Positions 32,954-42,275 of a stretch of DNA of 64,000 nt are shown piece after piece. The translations under genes and the position numbers were made by a program. Within the stretch, counting starts at the first letter, position 1. Every line of letters starts with the position of its first letter. Origin of the DNA: Martinezella tropici (GTDB taxonomy: Bacteria; Pseudomonadota; Alphaproteobacteria; Rhizobiales; Rhizobiaceae). The DNA is taken from contig NZ_VNIP01000004.1 in assembly GCF_008370325.1 (NCBI RefSeq), positions 248,001-312,000 of the forward strand, given 5' to 3'. The notes under the pieces are model-generated. The model was not told the DNA's origin and searched no databases. It was given only the letters and a program-made list of their open reading frames with translations.

Positions 32954-34513
32954 TCCCGCGGTCGGATAGAACCACGCATAGCCGAAATGGAAGCGATCCG
33001 GATCTTTCCCGTAGTAATAGGGAATGGCGGCATCGTTCTGCGCCGGCAAGGTGATCGAGCTGCCGAATTTCGCCGTCAGCCACCGCTTGAGTTCGTCGGG
33101 CATGGACGAAGCGTGTCCGTCACGCTCGTTCCAGACCAGCAGAATCGGCCCGTTCCCCAAAGCCTGGCGATCAAGATCGGATGCGGGATATGCCGTGGAT
33201 ATTACGGCCGTATCCGGCATATTGGCGCGGATGTTGCCCGCCTTGAGCCATGCTGTCGTCACGACCGCCACCGGTCGCTTGCCTTCCGCGGCGATCGTCT
33301 TGTTCAGAAACGCGCCGTAGGGCGTATTCAGATGCTGATATGAATCGAACAGCTTCGGAAAGACAGTGCTTGCCGTCAGGATGAGGGGGAGGGCGATCAT
33401 CAGGCCGAAAGGCAGATAGAAGGATCTCTTGATGTCGGACGGGTTTTGTGCGCCGGCGGCCTCAAGCTTCAGACAAAAGTAGAGCGGCATCAAAAACAGA
33501 AAGGGCAGAAGCCAGCGGTCGCGAAACTCCGTGAGCGTCGTGACCAGCATCAAAGCGAACAATATGGCTGCGGTGCTCACGAATATTTTTTCAAAGAAAT
33601 TCACCCATTCGCTTTTGAACCGAAGCGACTGCAGAAACGACCGGCGAAAAACGATCAGGAAGATCACGGTCGTTGGCGCAATAATGACGACACTGGTCTT
33701 GATCAGTTCGACAACACCATAGCCGATATCCGAAAGCTTTCCGCCTTGACCACGTTCCGACATGGTTGCGACGGTGGATGTGAGAACCTGATCCATGTTC
33801 GATACCATCCATACCGCGTGGGGCAGGAATACAAGAACGGCGAGGGCCAGCGTCACCACAAAGCGCTTGTCCAGCAGCCTCGAGCGCCCCTGCGGATGAA
33901 AAACGACCGCGACCAAGACGCTCGCGATGATCAGCACAAAATTGTACTTCGTGAGCATCCCAAGCCCCGCCCACAGGCCCATCATGGCATAGGAGATGAG
34001 CGTTGGCTTGCGAATGGTCTTCACGACGAAATAAATGAAAGCGGTCACCGCGAGAAGCGTGCCGACAGTGTGCGTCAGGTCCCGCTGCGCCTGCCAGAAC
34101 ATTTGGGGGATGGTCAGAAGGGATAGCGTGGCGACCGCCGCCAGGCGCTTGTCCTCCAAAAGAAGTCGCGCCAGTTGATGATAGGCGAAATAGACAAGGA
34201 AAAGCAGGATGTTCTTCACCACGGCGAGCGATGCGACGCTTGTGCCGAAGATGTCAAACACCCCGTATTGAATCCAATTGTAGAGCGGCGGCTGAGCGTC
34301 ATATCCCCAGGCCAGCCACTGGTTGACCACGAATTGCTGCGCTTCGTCTATCCGCACCGAACTCGAAAGAGAAATCCGCACCGCTGTCTGCACCGCGAAA
34401 TATATCGCAAGGATCCACGTCACCCACCGAAATTCATCGGATGACTGGCTGGTCGCGGCGGATGCTCTTCGGGCGGCGAAGCGCGAAGAAAAGACGTTAG
34501 GCAAAATGCTCAT
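32951..34513 (-). CDS. GT39-like membrane glycosyltransferase (ArnT/PMT superfamily)
   Basis: 520-residue polytopic membrane enzyme with about ten hydrophobic helices. The catalytic Asp-Glu pair lies in the first periplasmic loop (SSVRIDEAQQFVVNQWL, about 52-68), followed by QPPLYNWIQYG and the later loop WQAQRDLTHTVG, all typical of GT-C enzymes that use polyprenyl-phosphate sugars. It probably adds a sugar to lipid A, another lipid or a protein on the periplasmic face. A soluble C-terminal domain of about 120 residues follows the last helix. ATG 34513 has GGAGAG upstream. The gene is monocistronic, and its stop lies in a dispersed repeat. Confidence 0.85.
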   Translation of the reverse strand: MSILPNVFSSRFAARRASAATSQSSDEFRWVTWILAIYFAVQTAVRISLSSSVRIDEAQQFVVNQWLAWGYDAQPPLYNWIQYGVFDIFGTSVASLAVVKNILLFLVYFAYHQLARLLLEDKRLAAVATLSLLTIPQMFWQAQRDLTHTVGTLLAVTAFIYFVVKTIRKPTLISYAMMGLWAGLGMLTKYNFVLIIASVLVAVVFHPQGRSRLLDKRFVVTLALAVLVFLPHAVWMVSNMDQVLTSTVATMSERGQGGKLSDIGYGVVELIKTSVVIIAPTTVIFLIVFRRSFLQSLRFKSEWVNFFEKIFVSTAAILFALMLVTTLTEFRDRWLLPFLFLMPLYFCLKLEAAGAQNPSDIKRSFYLPFGLMIALPLILTASTVFPKLFDSYQHLNTPYGAFLNKTIAAEGKRPVAVVTTAWLKAGNIRANMPDTAVISTAYPASDLDRQALGNGPILLVWNERDGHASSMPDELKRWLTAKFGSSITLPAQNDAAIPYYYGKDPDRFHFGYAWFYPTAG

Positions 34514-34832
34514 TCAACTCTCCATGCTATCGGCTATCGCGTCCCAGGCGCATCTGTCAACCATGCTCAGGGCGGATCACCTTCATAAGGCTATCGTGAT
34601 CTCAGAAATATTTATCGTTTAGTTTCAATAATTTACTGAATGACCGCAGAGATTCGCGGGCTGCGCAGGAATTCTACGGCAAGTGTGCGACGGGATTTTT
34701 GCTGAATGATTTCAACTATGTCGCTCGAAGGGCCTCGTCGCCGCTACCGAAGTGGGATCGGCGACTGCCGCCTTTGGAAATAACAGCGGATGTAACGGCG
34801 CGTGTCGATCATTGTCTTCGACTAAGACAAGA
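34514..34832. other. Intergenic region between GT39 and adenylate cyclase genes
   Basis: 319 bases; the section 34570-34640 is AT-rich and likely holds the minus-strand promoter for the GT39 gene. No open frame with a start signal was found. Confidence 0.45.
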
Positions 34833-36044
34833 TCACTCTGTGCGCGAGAGCGCAAAAAGCTCCATCGCTTCGGCGAAGCCCTTTAATTGCTGCTGTCCGA
34901 TCAAGATTGCATCCGGGATTTTCGCTTTTTGCCGGAAGGGGGCCGAGGTCAGAAGCGCTTCGCCCCTTTCGCTGCAGATGCTCTGTATGCGGCTGACGAT
35001 GTTGACGTCGGGGCCGATCAAGGTGAAGTCCAAGCGGTTGCCGGAGCCGACATTGCCATAGCTGACTTCGCCATAGTGCAGCGCGATGCCGACCTTGACG
35101 CGGATGCCGTCATACTCGAAGCCGCCTATTTCATCGAGGATTGTTTTCGCCGAAGCCAGTGCCGAACCGCAGGCGCCGGCCGCATCGGCGCCCGGGAAGA
35201 AGGCGAGGACGGCATCGCCCATGAATTTCAGGACTTCGCCGCCCTCGCGGGTAATTGCGGGCACCACCTTGTCGAAATAGGCGTTCAGGAGACCGAGGAC
35301 GGTGCTGCCGGGCAGCCGGTTGGAAAGTTCGGTGAAGCCGCGCAGATCGCAGAGGAGCAGCGCCGCCTCCATGGATTCGATCTCGCCGCGGCGGATATGT
35401 CCGGCAAGGATCCGGCTTGCCGTCATCGGGCCGATATAAGTATCGAGAAGGCTGAGTTCGCATTGCCGGAGAACACGCAGCTCGCAGGTGTTGCGCAATG
35501 CCGGCAGAATGCGTTCGATAAAGTCCTGCTCGGCCGATGTGAAACCGCCGGGGCGGCGCGTGCCGAAGACGGCGGTGCTGATCGGCCCGTCCGCATTGCA
35601 GAGCGGCGCCACGATGAGTTGAACCAATCCGCGACCGTAAAAGATATCGATATGCTGCCAGCGCCCATGCGGGCTCTCGCCCGGGCCGACGACCAGCGTT
35701 TCGCGCATGTCCTGCGCCTTCACGAGCGGCGTATTGGCCAAGGCGAGGCGTGCGCCATGCTCTCGATCATGTATCTCGACCGGCTCACCCGGCGCCCAGG
35801 CAAAGGTGCGGCCGATGAATTCAGGATGCAGCGTCGTCAGATGCAGCGTCAGCCGGTCGACGGGAAGACCAAGCGCCTGCAGGCGGCGCCCAAGACCTGC
35901 GACAAGGCCCGCTTCATCGAGGGCGTGGCATTCGTCGCCGGTCAGCCATTCGATGAGGTTCAGGGTTGCCCCGGTATTGATGCCGCTGCGCGCCGTTCCG
36001 GGGGCTGCGGTTACCATCTTCGGCATGTCGTGCAGCAAGGTCAT
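34833..36044 (-). CDS. Class III adenylate/guanylate cyclase
   Basis: 403 residues. The N-terminal 200 residues form a soluble sensory-like domain without a named family. The class III cyclase domain occupies about 225-400: metal-binding D233 in CDLRGFTELSNRL and D277 in LKFMGDAVLAFF, then GIALHYGEVSYGNVGS and IGPDVNIVSRIQ. It makes cAMP (or cGMP) from the nucleotide triphosphate; rhizobia carry many such enzymes. ATG 36044 follows GAGGAGGAG, only 30 bases after the emrB stop on the same strand, so it is probably co-transcribed with the efflux pump. What the N-terminal domain senses is unknown. Confidence 0.88.
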   Translation of the reverse strand: MTLLHDMPKMVTAAPGTARSGINTGATLNLIEWLTGDECHALDEAGLVAGLGRRLQALGLPVDRLTLHLTTLHPEFIGRTFAWAPGEPVEIHDREHGARLALANTPLVKAQDMRETLVVGPGESPHGRWQHIDIFYGRGLVQLIVAPLCNADGPISTAVFGTRRPGGFTSAEQDFIERILPALRNTCELRVLRQCELSLLDTYIGPMTASRILAGHIRRGEIESMEAALLLCDLRGFTELSNRLPGSTVLGLLNAYFDKVVPAITREGGEVLKFMGDAVLAFFPGADAAGACGSALASAKTILDEIGGFEYDGIRVKVGIALHYGEVSYGNVGSGNRLDFTLIGPDVNIVSRIQSICSERGEALLTSAPFRQKAKIPDAILIGQQQLKGFAEAMELFALSRTE

Positions 36045-36074
36045 GATTATCTCCTCCTCTTCGAGAGGCGGCGC

Positions 36075-37697
36075 TCAGTGCGCGCCGCCGCCGGAAAGTT
36101 GACCGGGTTTCTTGAGAAGCAGGCTGGCGGCGAGGGCAATGACCAGTGCTGCGCCGAGCAGGAAGAACGTGTCGCTGAAAGCCATGATGTTGGCCTGCTT
36201 GCGAAGGCTGCCTGCCACCGCGACGATTGCCTTGTGCGCGGCAAGCGCCTGGTCGCTGACCCCATGGTTCATGAAATAATTGGTGAGATTGGCAACACGG
36301 GCGCGGGTAGCCTCTTCGAATACCGAGACCGAATTCGTGAGGATGTTGGAGTGGAACTGCTCGCGCTTGGTGAGGAAGGTCTGCAGCGCGGCAATGCCGA
36401 CCGCACCGCCGAGATTGCGCATCATGTTGAAGAGCGCCGAGGCGGAACCGGCATTTTCCTGCTCGATGCCGGCGGTGGCGATTGCCGTCAGCGGTGTGAA
36501 GGCGAGTGCCTGGCCAACGGCACGCACGATGTTCGGCCAGAACAGCTGATCGCTGGCATAGTTGCTCGTCATGTAGATGTTCATGAAGTTCGAAGCGGCA
36601 AAGAGCGCGAAGCCGGCGATGATCAGCAGTCGGGCATCGATGCGCTTCATCAGCCGCGGCACGAGCGGAATGAGGATGAGCTGCGGAATGCCGGTCCAGG
36701 CAAGCACCATGCCGATCTGCTCGGAATTATAGCCCTGGATGCGGGTCAGATAGATCGGCAAGATGAAGACCGAGCCATAGAGGGCGACGCCCATCAGGAA
36801 GTTGGCGACGATACCGAAGCCGAAATTGCGGCGCGCCAGCAGGCGCAGGTTGAGGAGCGGATGGGCGGCGCGCAGCTCGATGACGAGAAAGAGCGTCAAA
36901 GAGACGGCGGCGATGACGGAGAGGCGGACGATGAACGGGGAACCGAACCAGTCATCCTTGTTGCCTTCTTCAAGCACGGTCTGCAGCGCGGCAAGGCCAA
37001 CGGCCATGGTGACGATGCCGGGCCAGTCGCCCTTGGCGAGCAGCGAGAGGTTCATCGGCGCGCGGTCGAGCGAGGCCCAGAGCATGCCGACCATCAGCAT
37101 GCCGGGCACGAGGTTGACATAGAAGATGTATTCCCAGCCCCAGTTTTCGGTGAGATAGCCGCCGATGGTCGGGCCGATGGCTGGCGCGAAAGTTGCGGAA
37201 AGGGCAAAGAGGGCAAGACCCATCGGCTGCTTGGGCTTCGGCAGCAGCGTGATGATGATGGTAAAGGCCATGGGGATCAGCACGCCGCCGGAAAAGCCCT
37301 GTATGGCGCGCAGGATGATCATCTGCTGCAGGTTTGCGGCAAAGGCACAGCCGACCGAGAAGATGAGAAAGAGGATGGCATTGGTCAGCAGATAAATGCG
37401 AACCGAAAAGACGCGCGCCAGCCAGGCGCTAAGGGGAATGACGACGATCTCGGCGATCAGGTAGGAGGTCGAGATCCAGCCGCCGTCATCGGTTCCGGCG
37501 CCGATCGCACCCTGGATATCGGCAAGCGAGGCATTGACGATCTGGATGTTGAGAACGGCCATGAAGGCGCCGAGCGTGGAGCCGATCACGGCGGTCCACA
37601 TGCGCAGCGGGCTCATGGCGGGCCGGGCAGCCGGAGCGGCGACGGTGCTCGCGGGTACGGCGGAATTGCTGTTTGCGGCGATCTGAAGAGTGGCCAC
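36075..37697 (-). CDS. EmrB/QacA-type MFS drug efflux transporter (DHA2, 14 helices)
   Basis: 540 residues with about fourteen hydrophobic segments. Motifs of the DHA2 family: LNIQIVNASLADIQGAIG (the D1-type motif of helix 1), AWLARVFSVRIYLL in the 2-3 loop, and the antiporter motif C-like APAIGPTIGGYLTENWGW. It works with the membrane-fusion protein encoded upstream (37775) to export toxic or signalling compounds. Start is GTG 37697 with GGAGAAACATC before it. Gap to the fusion protein gene is 77 bases. The divergent LysR at 39139 is the likely regulator. Confidence 0.9.
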   Translation of the reverse strand: MATLQIAANSNSAVPASTVAAPAARPAMSPLRMWTAVIGSTLGAFMAVLNIQIVNASLADIQGAIGAGTDDGGWISTSYLIAEIVVIPLSAWLARVFSVRIYLLTNAILFLIFSVGCAFAANLQQMIILRAIQGFSGGVLIPMAFTIIITLLPKPKQPMGLALFALSATFAPAIGPTIGGYLTENWGWEYIFYVNLVPGMLMVGMLWASLDRAPMNLSLLAKGDWPGIVTMAVGLAALQTVLEEGNKDDWFGSPFIVRLSVIAAVSLTLFLVIELRAAHPLLNLRLLARRNFGFGIVANFLMGVALYGSVFILPIYLTRIQGYNSEQIGMVLAWTGIPQLILIPLVPRLMKRIDARLLIIAGFALFAASNFMNIYMTSNYASDQLFWPNIVRAVGQALAFTPLTAIATAGIEQENAGSASALFNMMRNLGGAVGIAALQTFLTKREQFHSNILTNSVSVFEEATRARVANLTNYFMNHGVSDQALAAHKAIVAVAGSLRKQANIMAFSDTFFLLGAALVIALAASLLLKKPGQLSGGGAH

Positions 37698-37774
37698 GAT
37701 GTTTCTCCGTCCGGCTGATGCCGGAACAATCTCATGACAGTGTTGAGGCGATAATCGACAAAGGAAGGGAAGGG

Positions 37775-39001
37775 TTATCCGGCGTCACTGGATAATTTCT
37801 CGGCATTGGCCGTCGAGGATTGGACCGCCTTGGTATCGATTTCAGGCTCGACCGACATGCCGGAGCGCAGCAACCCCGCCAGGTGCTCATCATCGATGAC
37901 GATCTTCACCGGAATGCGCTGGACGATCTTGGTGAAATTGCCCGTCGCATTGTCCGGCGGCAGCAGCGAGAATTCCAGCCCGCTTGCCGGCGAGAGGCTA
38001 TCGACGTGACCCTTGATATTGATATCGGGGAAGCTGTCGACCTTGATCTCGACCGATTGGCCGGGGCGCACATAGGTCAGCTGGGTTTCCTTGAAATTCG
38101 CGACGACATAGACAGAGTGCAGCGGCACCACCGCCATCAGCTGCGTGCCCGAGGTGACGTATTGCCCGACGCGGATCGAACGGGCGCCGACCGTGCCGTC
38201 GACGGCCGCGACGATGTTCGTATAGGAGAGGTTGAGTTCCGCCTGCTGGACCGCGGCAGCGGCACGGTCGCGCTGGGCGACGGCTTGATCGCGTTGCGTC
38301 TGCAGCACCGGTACCTTGTTCTGGGCGGCGACAAGTGCTGCCTGGTCGCGTTCGACGGCAGCGGCCGCCTGCTTGCTGGCCGATTGTGTCTCTTCGGCCC
38401 GCGATTGCGTGCCGGCGCCATTGCTGATTAGCCGCGCCTGACGGGCAGCATCGGATTGGGCATAGTCCAGGGAAGCCTGCGAAGCGTCGAGCGTTGCCTT
38501 GGCCTGCCCGATCAGCGATTGCTGCAGCAGGATCTGCGCATCGATATTGGTAATCGCCGCATCGGCAGCTTTGAGATCCGCCTTCGCCTGGGAAAGAGCA
38601 GCCTGGAAATCGCGGTCGTCGATGCGGGCAAGCACCTGGCCGGTCTTGACCGTATCATTGTCGTTGACGAGCACTTCCTTGATGTAGCCGGCGACCTTCG
38701 GTGCGATGGTCGTGTAGTCAGCCTTCACGTAGGCGTCGTCGGTCGATTCGATGAAGCGTCCGACTGTCCAGTAGCGATAGCCGAAATCGGCGCCGAAGGC
38801 GACGCCGGCCAGCAGCGCAGCAGCAAGTATGCCGCGCTTGACCAGCTTGCGGCTCGCCTTGGGGGCAGCGGCGGTGGCAGGGGCGCCGACGGCCGGGCCT
38901 TGCGGCGCCTCCGCGGCTGGAGACTTTGCCACTTCGCCGGCCGGTGCGGCATCGGCCTGGCTAGCGTTTCTGAACGCCTCGTTGCGGGGTAGTTCGACCA
39001 T
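37775..39001 (-). CDS. EmrA/HlyD-type membrane fusion protein
   Basis: 408 residues. A proline/alanine-rich cytoplasmic N-terminus of about 50 residues precedes a single membrane anchor (GILAAALLAGVAFGADFG). Next come a biotinyl-lipoyl-like half (ESTDDAYVKADYTTIAPKVAG), a long alpha-helical hairpin rich in Ala/Gln (about 140-270), the second lipoyl half and a beta-barrel (VVANFKETQLTYVRPGQSVEI). The protein bridges EmrB to an outer-membrane channel, which is not encoded here. First gene of the minus-strand set emrA-emrB-cyclase. ATG 39001 follows AAGGAAACGGACA. Confidence 0.9.
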   Translation of the reverse strand: MVELPRNEAFRNASQADAAPAGEVAKSPAAEAPQGPAVGAPATAAAPKASRKLVKRGILAAALLAGVAFGADFGYRYWTVGRFIESTDDAYVKADYTTIAPKVAGYIKEVLVNDNDTVKTGQVLARIDDRDFQAALSQAKADLKAADAAITNIDAQILLQQSLIGQAKATLDASQASLDYAQSDAARQARLISNGAGTQSRAEETQSASKQAAAAVERDQAALVAAQNKVPVLQTQRDQAVAQRDRAAAAVQQAELNLSYTNIVAAVDGTVGARSIRVGQYVTSGTQLMAVVPLHSVYVVANFKETQLTYVRPGQSVEIKVDSFPDINIKGHVDSLSPASGLEFSLLPPDNATGNFTKIVQRIPVKIVIDDEHLAGLLRSGMSVEPEIDTKAVQSSTANAEKLSSDAG

Positions 39002-39138
39002 TGTCCGTTTCCTTCAGCATCGAGCCCGTTTGCATAGGCCCCTTTTTGATGCGATGAAGATGCGTCCGAACGGTCCTTCTGATAATCTCCCCAAATCTTG
39101 AAGGATCATCAACTCACAGCGGATAATCCGAGGACGAT

Positions 39139-40041
39139 ATGGATCGGCTGACCAGCCTGATAGTCTTTGGCCGGGTGGTGGATTGCGGCGGTTTTTCCGC
39201 GGCCGCCCGCCGGCTCAACATGTCCGTCACCATGGTGGGCAATCATGTGCAATCCTTGGAAGATCGTCTCGGCGTGCGGCTCCTCAACCGCACGACGCGC
39301 AAGGTCAGCCTGACGGAGACAGGCAAATATTATTATGAGCGCTCCTCGCAGATCCTTGCCGATCTCGAGGAGGCCGATCGGGCGGCGGGCGCTCTCAGTA
39401 CCATGCCGCGCGGTACGCTGAAAATCTACACCAGCGGCGCCATTGTCCGATTCCTGCTTCCCGTCATCAACGAATTCATGACTCAGTACCCGGCGATCTC
39501 GATCGACTTCAACGTCGGCGAGCGCTCGATCGATATGATCGAAGAGGGCTACGATCTGATGATCCGCACTTTGCCATCATCGGAATCGACACTTATCGCA
39601 CGCAAGCTTGCGCCGTGGCGCCACATGCTCGTCTGCTCGCCCGAATATCGCGAGGCGCATCCTTTGCCGAAGGTGCCGGCCGATCTCGTGGCGCATAATT
39701 GTCTGCAATATACTCACTATCCTTATGGCGACGAATGGCGTTTCGAGGATGCCGACGGTAAGCAGCAAGGCGTCAAGATCTCGGGCAATGTCGTCTCCAA
39801 CAGTGCCGAAACGCTGCGTTATCTGTTAGCGACCGGGCAGGGGATCTTCCTTGCCCCGAGCTTCATCGTCTTCGAAGATGTCGCCGCCGGGCGTCTCGTG
39901 CGCGTCATGCCCGATTATCGGGCCGTGGAGTTCACGATCAGCGCGATCTATCCGAACCGCAGCCATCTGCCGACCAAGGTCAGATTGTTTATCGACCTTC
40001 TGGCGGAACGCTTCATCGAACACCGCAAATGGATGACCTGA
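39139..40041 (+). CDS. LysR-family regulator divergent from the efflux operon
   Basis: 300 residues. LysR helix-turn-helix in the first 60 (FGRVVDCGGFSAAARRLNMSVTMVGNHVQSLE), then the substrate-binding lobes of the CrgA/DhcR-like group (GTLKIYTSGAIVRFLLPVI, ATGQGIFLAPSFIVFEDV). ATG 39139 has GAGGACGAT before it. It diverges from emrA over 137 bases and most likely controls the pump in response to an exported compound. Confidence 0.87.
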   Translation: MDRLTSLIVFGRVVDCGGFSAAARRLNMSVTMVGNHVQSLEDRLGVRLLNRTTRKVSLTETGKYYYERSSQILADLEEADRAAGALSTMPRGTLKIYTSGAIVRFLLPVINEFMTQYPAISIDFNVGERSIDMIEEGYDLMIRTLPSSESTLIARKLAPWRHMLVCSPEYREAHPLPKVPADLVAHNCLQYTHYPYGDEWRFEDADGKQQGVKISGNVVSNSAETLRYLLATGQGIFLAPSFIVFEDVAAGRLVRVMPDYRAVEFTISAIYPNRSHLPTKVRLFIDLLAERFIEHRKWMT

Positions 40042-40166
40042 GCGGCCATGTCTTGACGTGCGCCTGTATGCTGATGGCTGGATTATTGCTTGTTGGCGGC
40101 AAGTGACGCCGATGTCTCTGGTCTGCACAAACGGTGCACGGCATTCGGTTTACACTTCGATTAAAT

Positions 40167-40178
40167 AAGGATATCCTT
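40167..40178. promoter_or_regulatory. Candidate Rrf2 operator upstream of the Rrf2 gene
   Basis: Perfect 12-base palindrome AAGGATATCCTT, followed by TTGTCCTT, 46 bases before the Rrf2-family start. Similar AAGGA/TCCTT and GGATAT/ATATCC half-sites lie in the AhpD promoter at 44736-44771. This suggests autoregulation plus a small regulon. Confidence 0.5.
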
Positions 40179-40224
40179 TGTCCTTGATAGGGTCAGCAAA
40201 GTTCGGCCCCCGCGGAATAAATGT

Positions 40225-40713
40225 ATGATCTTGAAAAGCCAAGTCGAATGGGCGCTTCATTGCTGCGCCATTCTCGCCGGACTGCCCGACGGTCGTTATC
40301 TCTCCACCAAAGCACTGGCCGAATTCCATGGGCTTCCCAAGGAATATCTTTCCAAGGCTCTGCAAGGCTTGTCGCAGGCGGGGCTTGTCGATACGTCCCT
40401 CGGCCCTTCGGGTGGCTACCGGCTGGCGAAACCGCCGGCCGAACTGACCTTCCTTGAGATCGTTGAAGCCGTCGAGGGCCGGCAGCGCACCTTTGTCTGC
40501 ACCAACATCCGGGCCAACAATCCTTGCCGGCCGAAGGACCATTGCGAAAGCAGCCCATGCGCGGTCGCGCGCATCATGTGGGAGGCCGACGAAGCCTGGC
40601 GGGCAAAATTGCGCGGGGTCAAGCTGTCGGATCTCGTCGGCATCCTGTCGCAGGAAGTCGCGCCGGAGCTTTGGAAGAGCTCCTTCGAATGGGTGCTAGA
40701 GCGAGCCGGATGA
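40225..40713 (+). CDS. Rrf2-family regulator with probable Fe-S cysteines
   Basis: 162 residues. Winged helix-turn-helix of the Rrf2 type (YLSTKALAEFHGLPKEYLSK, then GPSGGYRLAKPP wing). Cysteines C92, C101, C107 and C112 (CRPKDHCESSPC) match the three-Cys Fe-S cluster site seen in IscR, NsrR and RsrR, so it may sense redox state, nitric oxide or iron. ATG 40225 has only a weak ribosome site. The last 18 bases overlap the convergent mechanosensitive channel gene. Which stress it senses is not shown by the sequence. Confidence 0.86.
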   Translation: MILKSQVEWALHCCAILAGLPDGRYLSTKALAEFHGLPKEYLSKALQGLSQAGLVDTSLGPSGGYRLAKPPAELTFLEIVEAVEGRQRTFVCTNIRANNPCRPKDHCESSPCAVARIMWEADEAWRAKLRGVKLSDLVGILSQEVAPELWKSSFEWVLERAG

Positions 40714-41724
40714 AAGCGACCTGACCACCGCTGCGGTGGGCTCGGCACCCTCGGCGGGCGGCAGGCAGAAGAAGCTTTGTTCCGGCATCGCCAATGAGAG
40801 GCCGTTCGTCTTGCAGTGCCGATAGACGAGATCAATGACCTCATTTTTGGCCGGCATTCGGCTGGCCGGGCTCGCCACGCAAAACTGCAGCTCGACCTCG
40901 ATAGCCATTGCATCGATCGCTTTGAGCGCGACGGACGGCGGCGGAATTTTAACGATTCGCTCGCAGCTCCGCAGAACGCCCAGCATGAGGTCTTCAACCA
41001 CGGATGGCGGCTGGGTGGCGGCAACGTGCACGGAAAGTGCGATCCAGTGCGTTTCGTCAGGACGGCTGAGATTGGTCATTCCCTGTTTTGCAAGGACGCT
41101 ATTGGGCAGGACGACGACATTGTGTCCGCCGGTCAAAAGATTGGTGGAGCGCCAGTTGGTTTCGGCGACGCGCCCTTCCGTCCCGTCGCCAAGCTGGATC
41201 CAGTCGCCGATGACATAAGCACGACCGAGCGTGAGCGCGATCCCGGAAAAGACGTCGGCCAGCGTGTTCTGCAGCGCCAGGCCTATGATGATGGCGACCA
41301 CGCCAGAGGTTGCAACCAAAGGGCCGATCGGCGCTCCGAAGACGAAGCCGATGACTGCCAGAGCCACGCCGAGATAGACGACACCGACGATCAGATCCTG
41401 CAGCAGATGTGCTTCCCGCGGCTTGTGGTTGAGAGTGATATAGATCTGCACGAAGCCGATTAGCGTCCATGCGAGATGGAGCCACCAGAGAACCCTTGCG
41501 GATTTGGCCAGCAGGACGCCGGCCTCCTGAAGCTCGGCATCGTCGAGGCGATAAGGCGAAACTCCGGCAAGCCAGAGCACCAGGCTCATGCAGGCGAAGA
41601 ACAGGATCTGCACGATCAGGCGCCCGGTCGGACGGCTGCGTCCCTGGATATGCCAAATGAGAATTCCGGCAAGGCCTAGAAGGTTGATGAGGACGAGCGG
41701 CAGGGAATGATATTCGCCAAACAT
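40696..41724 (-). CDS. MscS-family mechanosensitive channel
   Basis: 342 residues. Four or five membrane helices come before the pore-lining segment VATSGVVAIIIGLALQNTLADVFSGIAL (about 138-165), then the MscS beta domain (GDWIQLGDGTEGRVAETNWRS, followed by VVLPNSVL) and the alpha/beta C-terminal part. It opens on membrane tension to release solutes. The last 30 residues are not conserved in the core family. I choose ATG 41724 with GGTGAG upstream; an in-frame GTG at 41778 would add 18 residues. Convergent with the Rrf2 gene. Confidence 0.85.
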   Translation of the reverse strand: MFGEYHSLPLVLINLLGLAGILIWHIQGRSRPTGRLIVQILFFACMSLVLWLAGVSPYRLDDAELQEAGVLLAKSARVLWWLHLAWTLIGFVQIYITLNHKPREAHLLQDLIVGVVYLGVALAVIGFVFGAPIGPLVATSGVVAIIIGLALQNTLADVFSGIALTLGRAYVIGDWIQLGDGTEGRVAETNWRSTNLLTGGHNVVVLPNSVLAKQGMTNLSRPDETHWIALSVHVAATQPPSVVEDLMLGVLRSCERIVKIPPPSVALKAIDAMAIEVELQFCVASPASRMPAKNEVIDLVYRHCKTNGLSLAMPEQSFFCLPPAEGAEPTAAVVRSLSSGSL

Positions 41725-41792
41725 GACGGGCTCACCGGTAATGATTTGCCAGGGGGGCGGGGCGAATGCGGATGGCACCCGCCCCAGCGCGA

Positions 41793-42212
41793 CTATTTCT
41801 CGATCGGGAAGGTCAGTTCCTTCTGGCTGCTGTCGACGACGAAGACCGCCAGCAGCTTCGCCGGCTTGGTCTTGCTGGCATTCTCGCTGACGCCATGGCG
41901 ATCGCCGGGCATTTCGGAGAAATTCTCGCCGGCCTTGTAGACCTTGACGGGACCGTCATTGACCTGGCTGCGGATCGCCCCCTCCAGAACAGTCGCATAG
42001 ATGAAGGCCGAATCCGGATGGGTGTGGCCCGAGGAAAAGCCTCCAGGGCCGTATTCGACCAGAACGCCTCTCATGCTCTTGCCAGGAGCATTCGGCAATT
42101 CATGCTCATAGACGAGAGTAACCTTGGCATCTTTGTCGCCGGCATCATGCGCGGTCGCCGCCGTGGCAGACAAGAGAGCCGTCATGGCAAGGGTAAGGAT
42201 TGACTTGATCAT
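41793..42212 (-). CDS. Exported cupin-domain protein
   Basis: 139 residues with a Sec signal peptide (MIKSILTLAMTALLSATAATA). The single cupin fold shows GGFSSGHTHPDSAFIYATVLEG (metal-binding His-x-His near 60) and a second motif around GENFSEMPGDRHGVS. ATG 42212 follows AAGGAAATTTCGAG. Role unknown: such small periplasmic cupins bind a metal and may act on or sense small molecules. It is the last gene of a minus-strand run containing the NmrA-like reductase, MBL hydrolase and AhpD-like protein; spacings of 60-170 bases allow either one operon or several units. Confidence 0.82.
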   Translation of the reverse strand: MIKSILTLAMTALLSATAATAHDAGDKDAKVTLVYEHELPNAPGKSMRGVLVEYGPGGFSSGHTHPDSAFIYATVLEGAIRSQVNDGPVKVYKAGENFSEMPGDRHGVSENASKTKPAKLLAVFVVDSSQKELTFPIEK

Positions 42213-42275
42213 CTCGAAATTTCCTTTCTCGAAAGTTGGGCGATGGGCCGCCCCCGGCGACACATCGTCATCCCC

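Noticed and set aside
34887..37718. 943-codon open frame on the plus strand
   Set aside because: It lies antisense to the adenylate cyclase and EmrB genes, has Asp/Gly/Arg-biased composition typical of mirror frames in GC-rich DNA, and no domain is recognisable.
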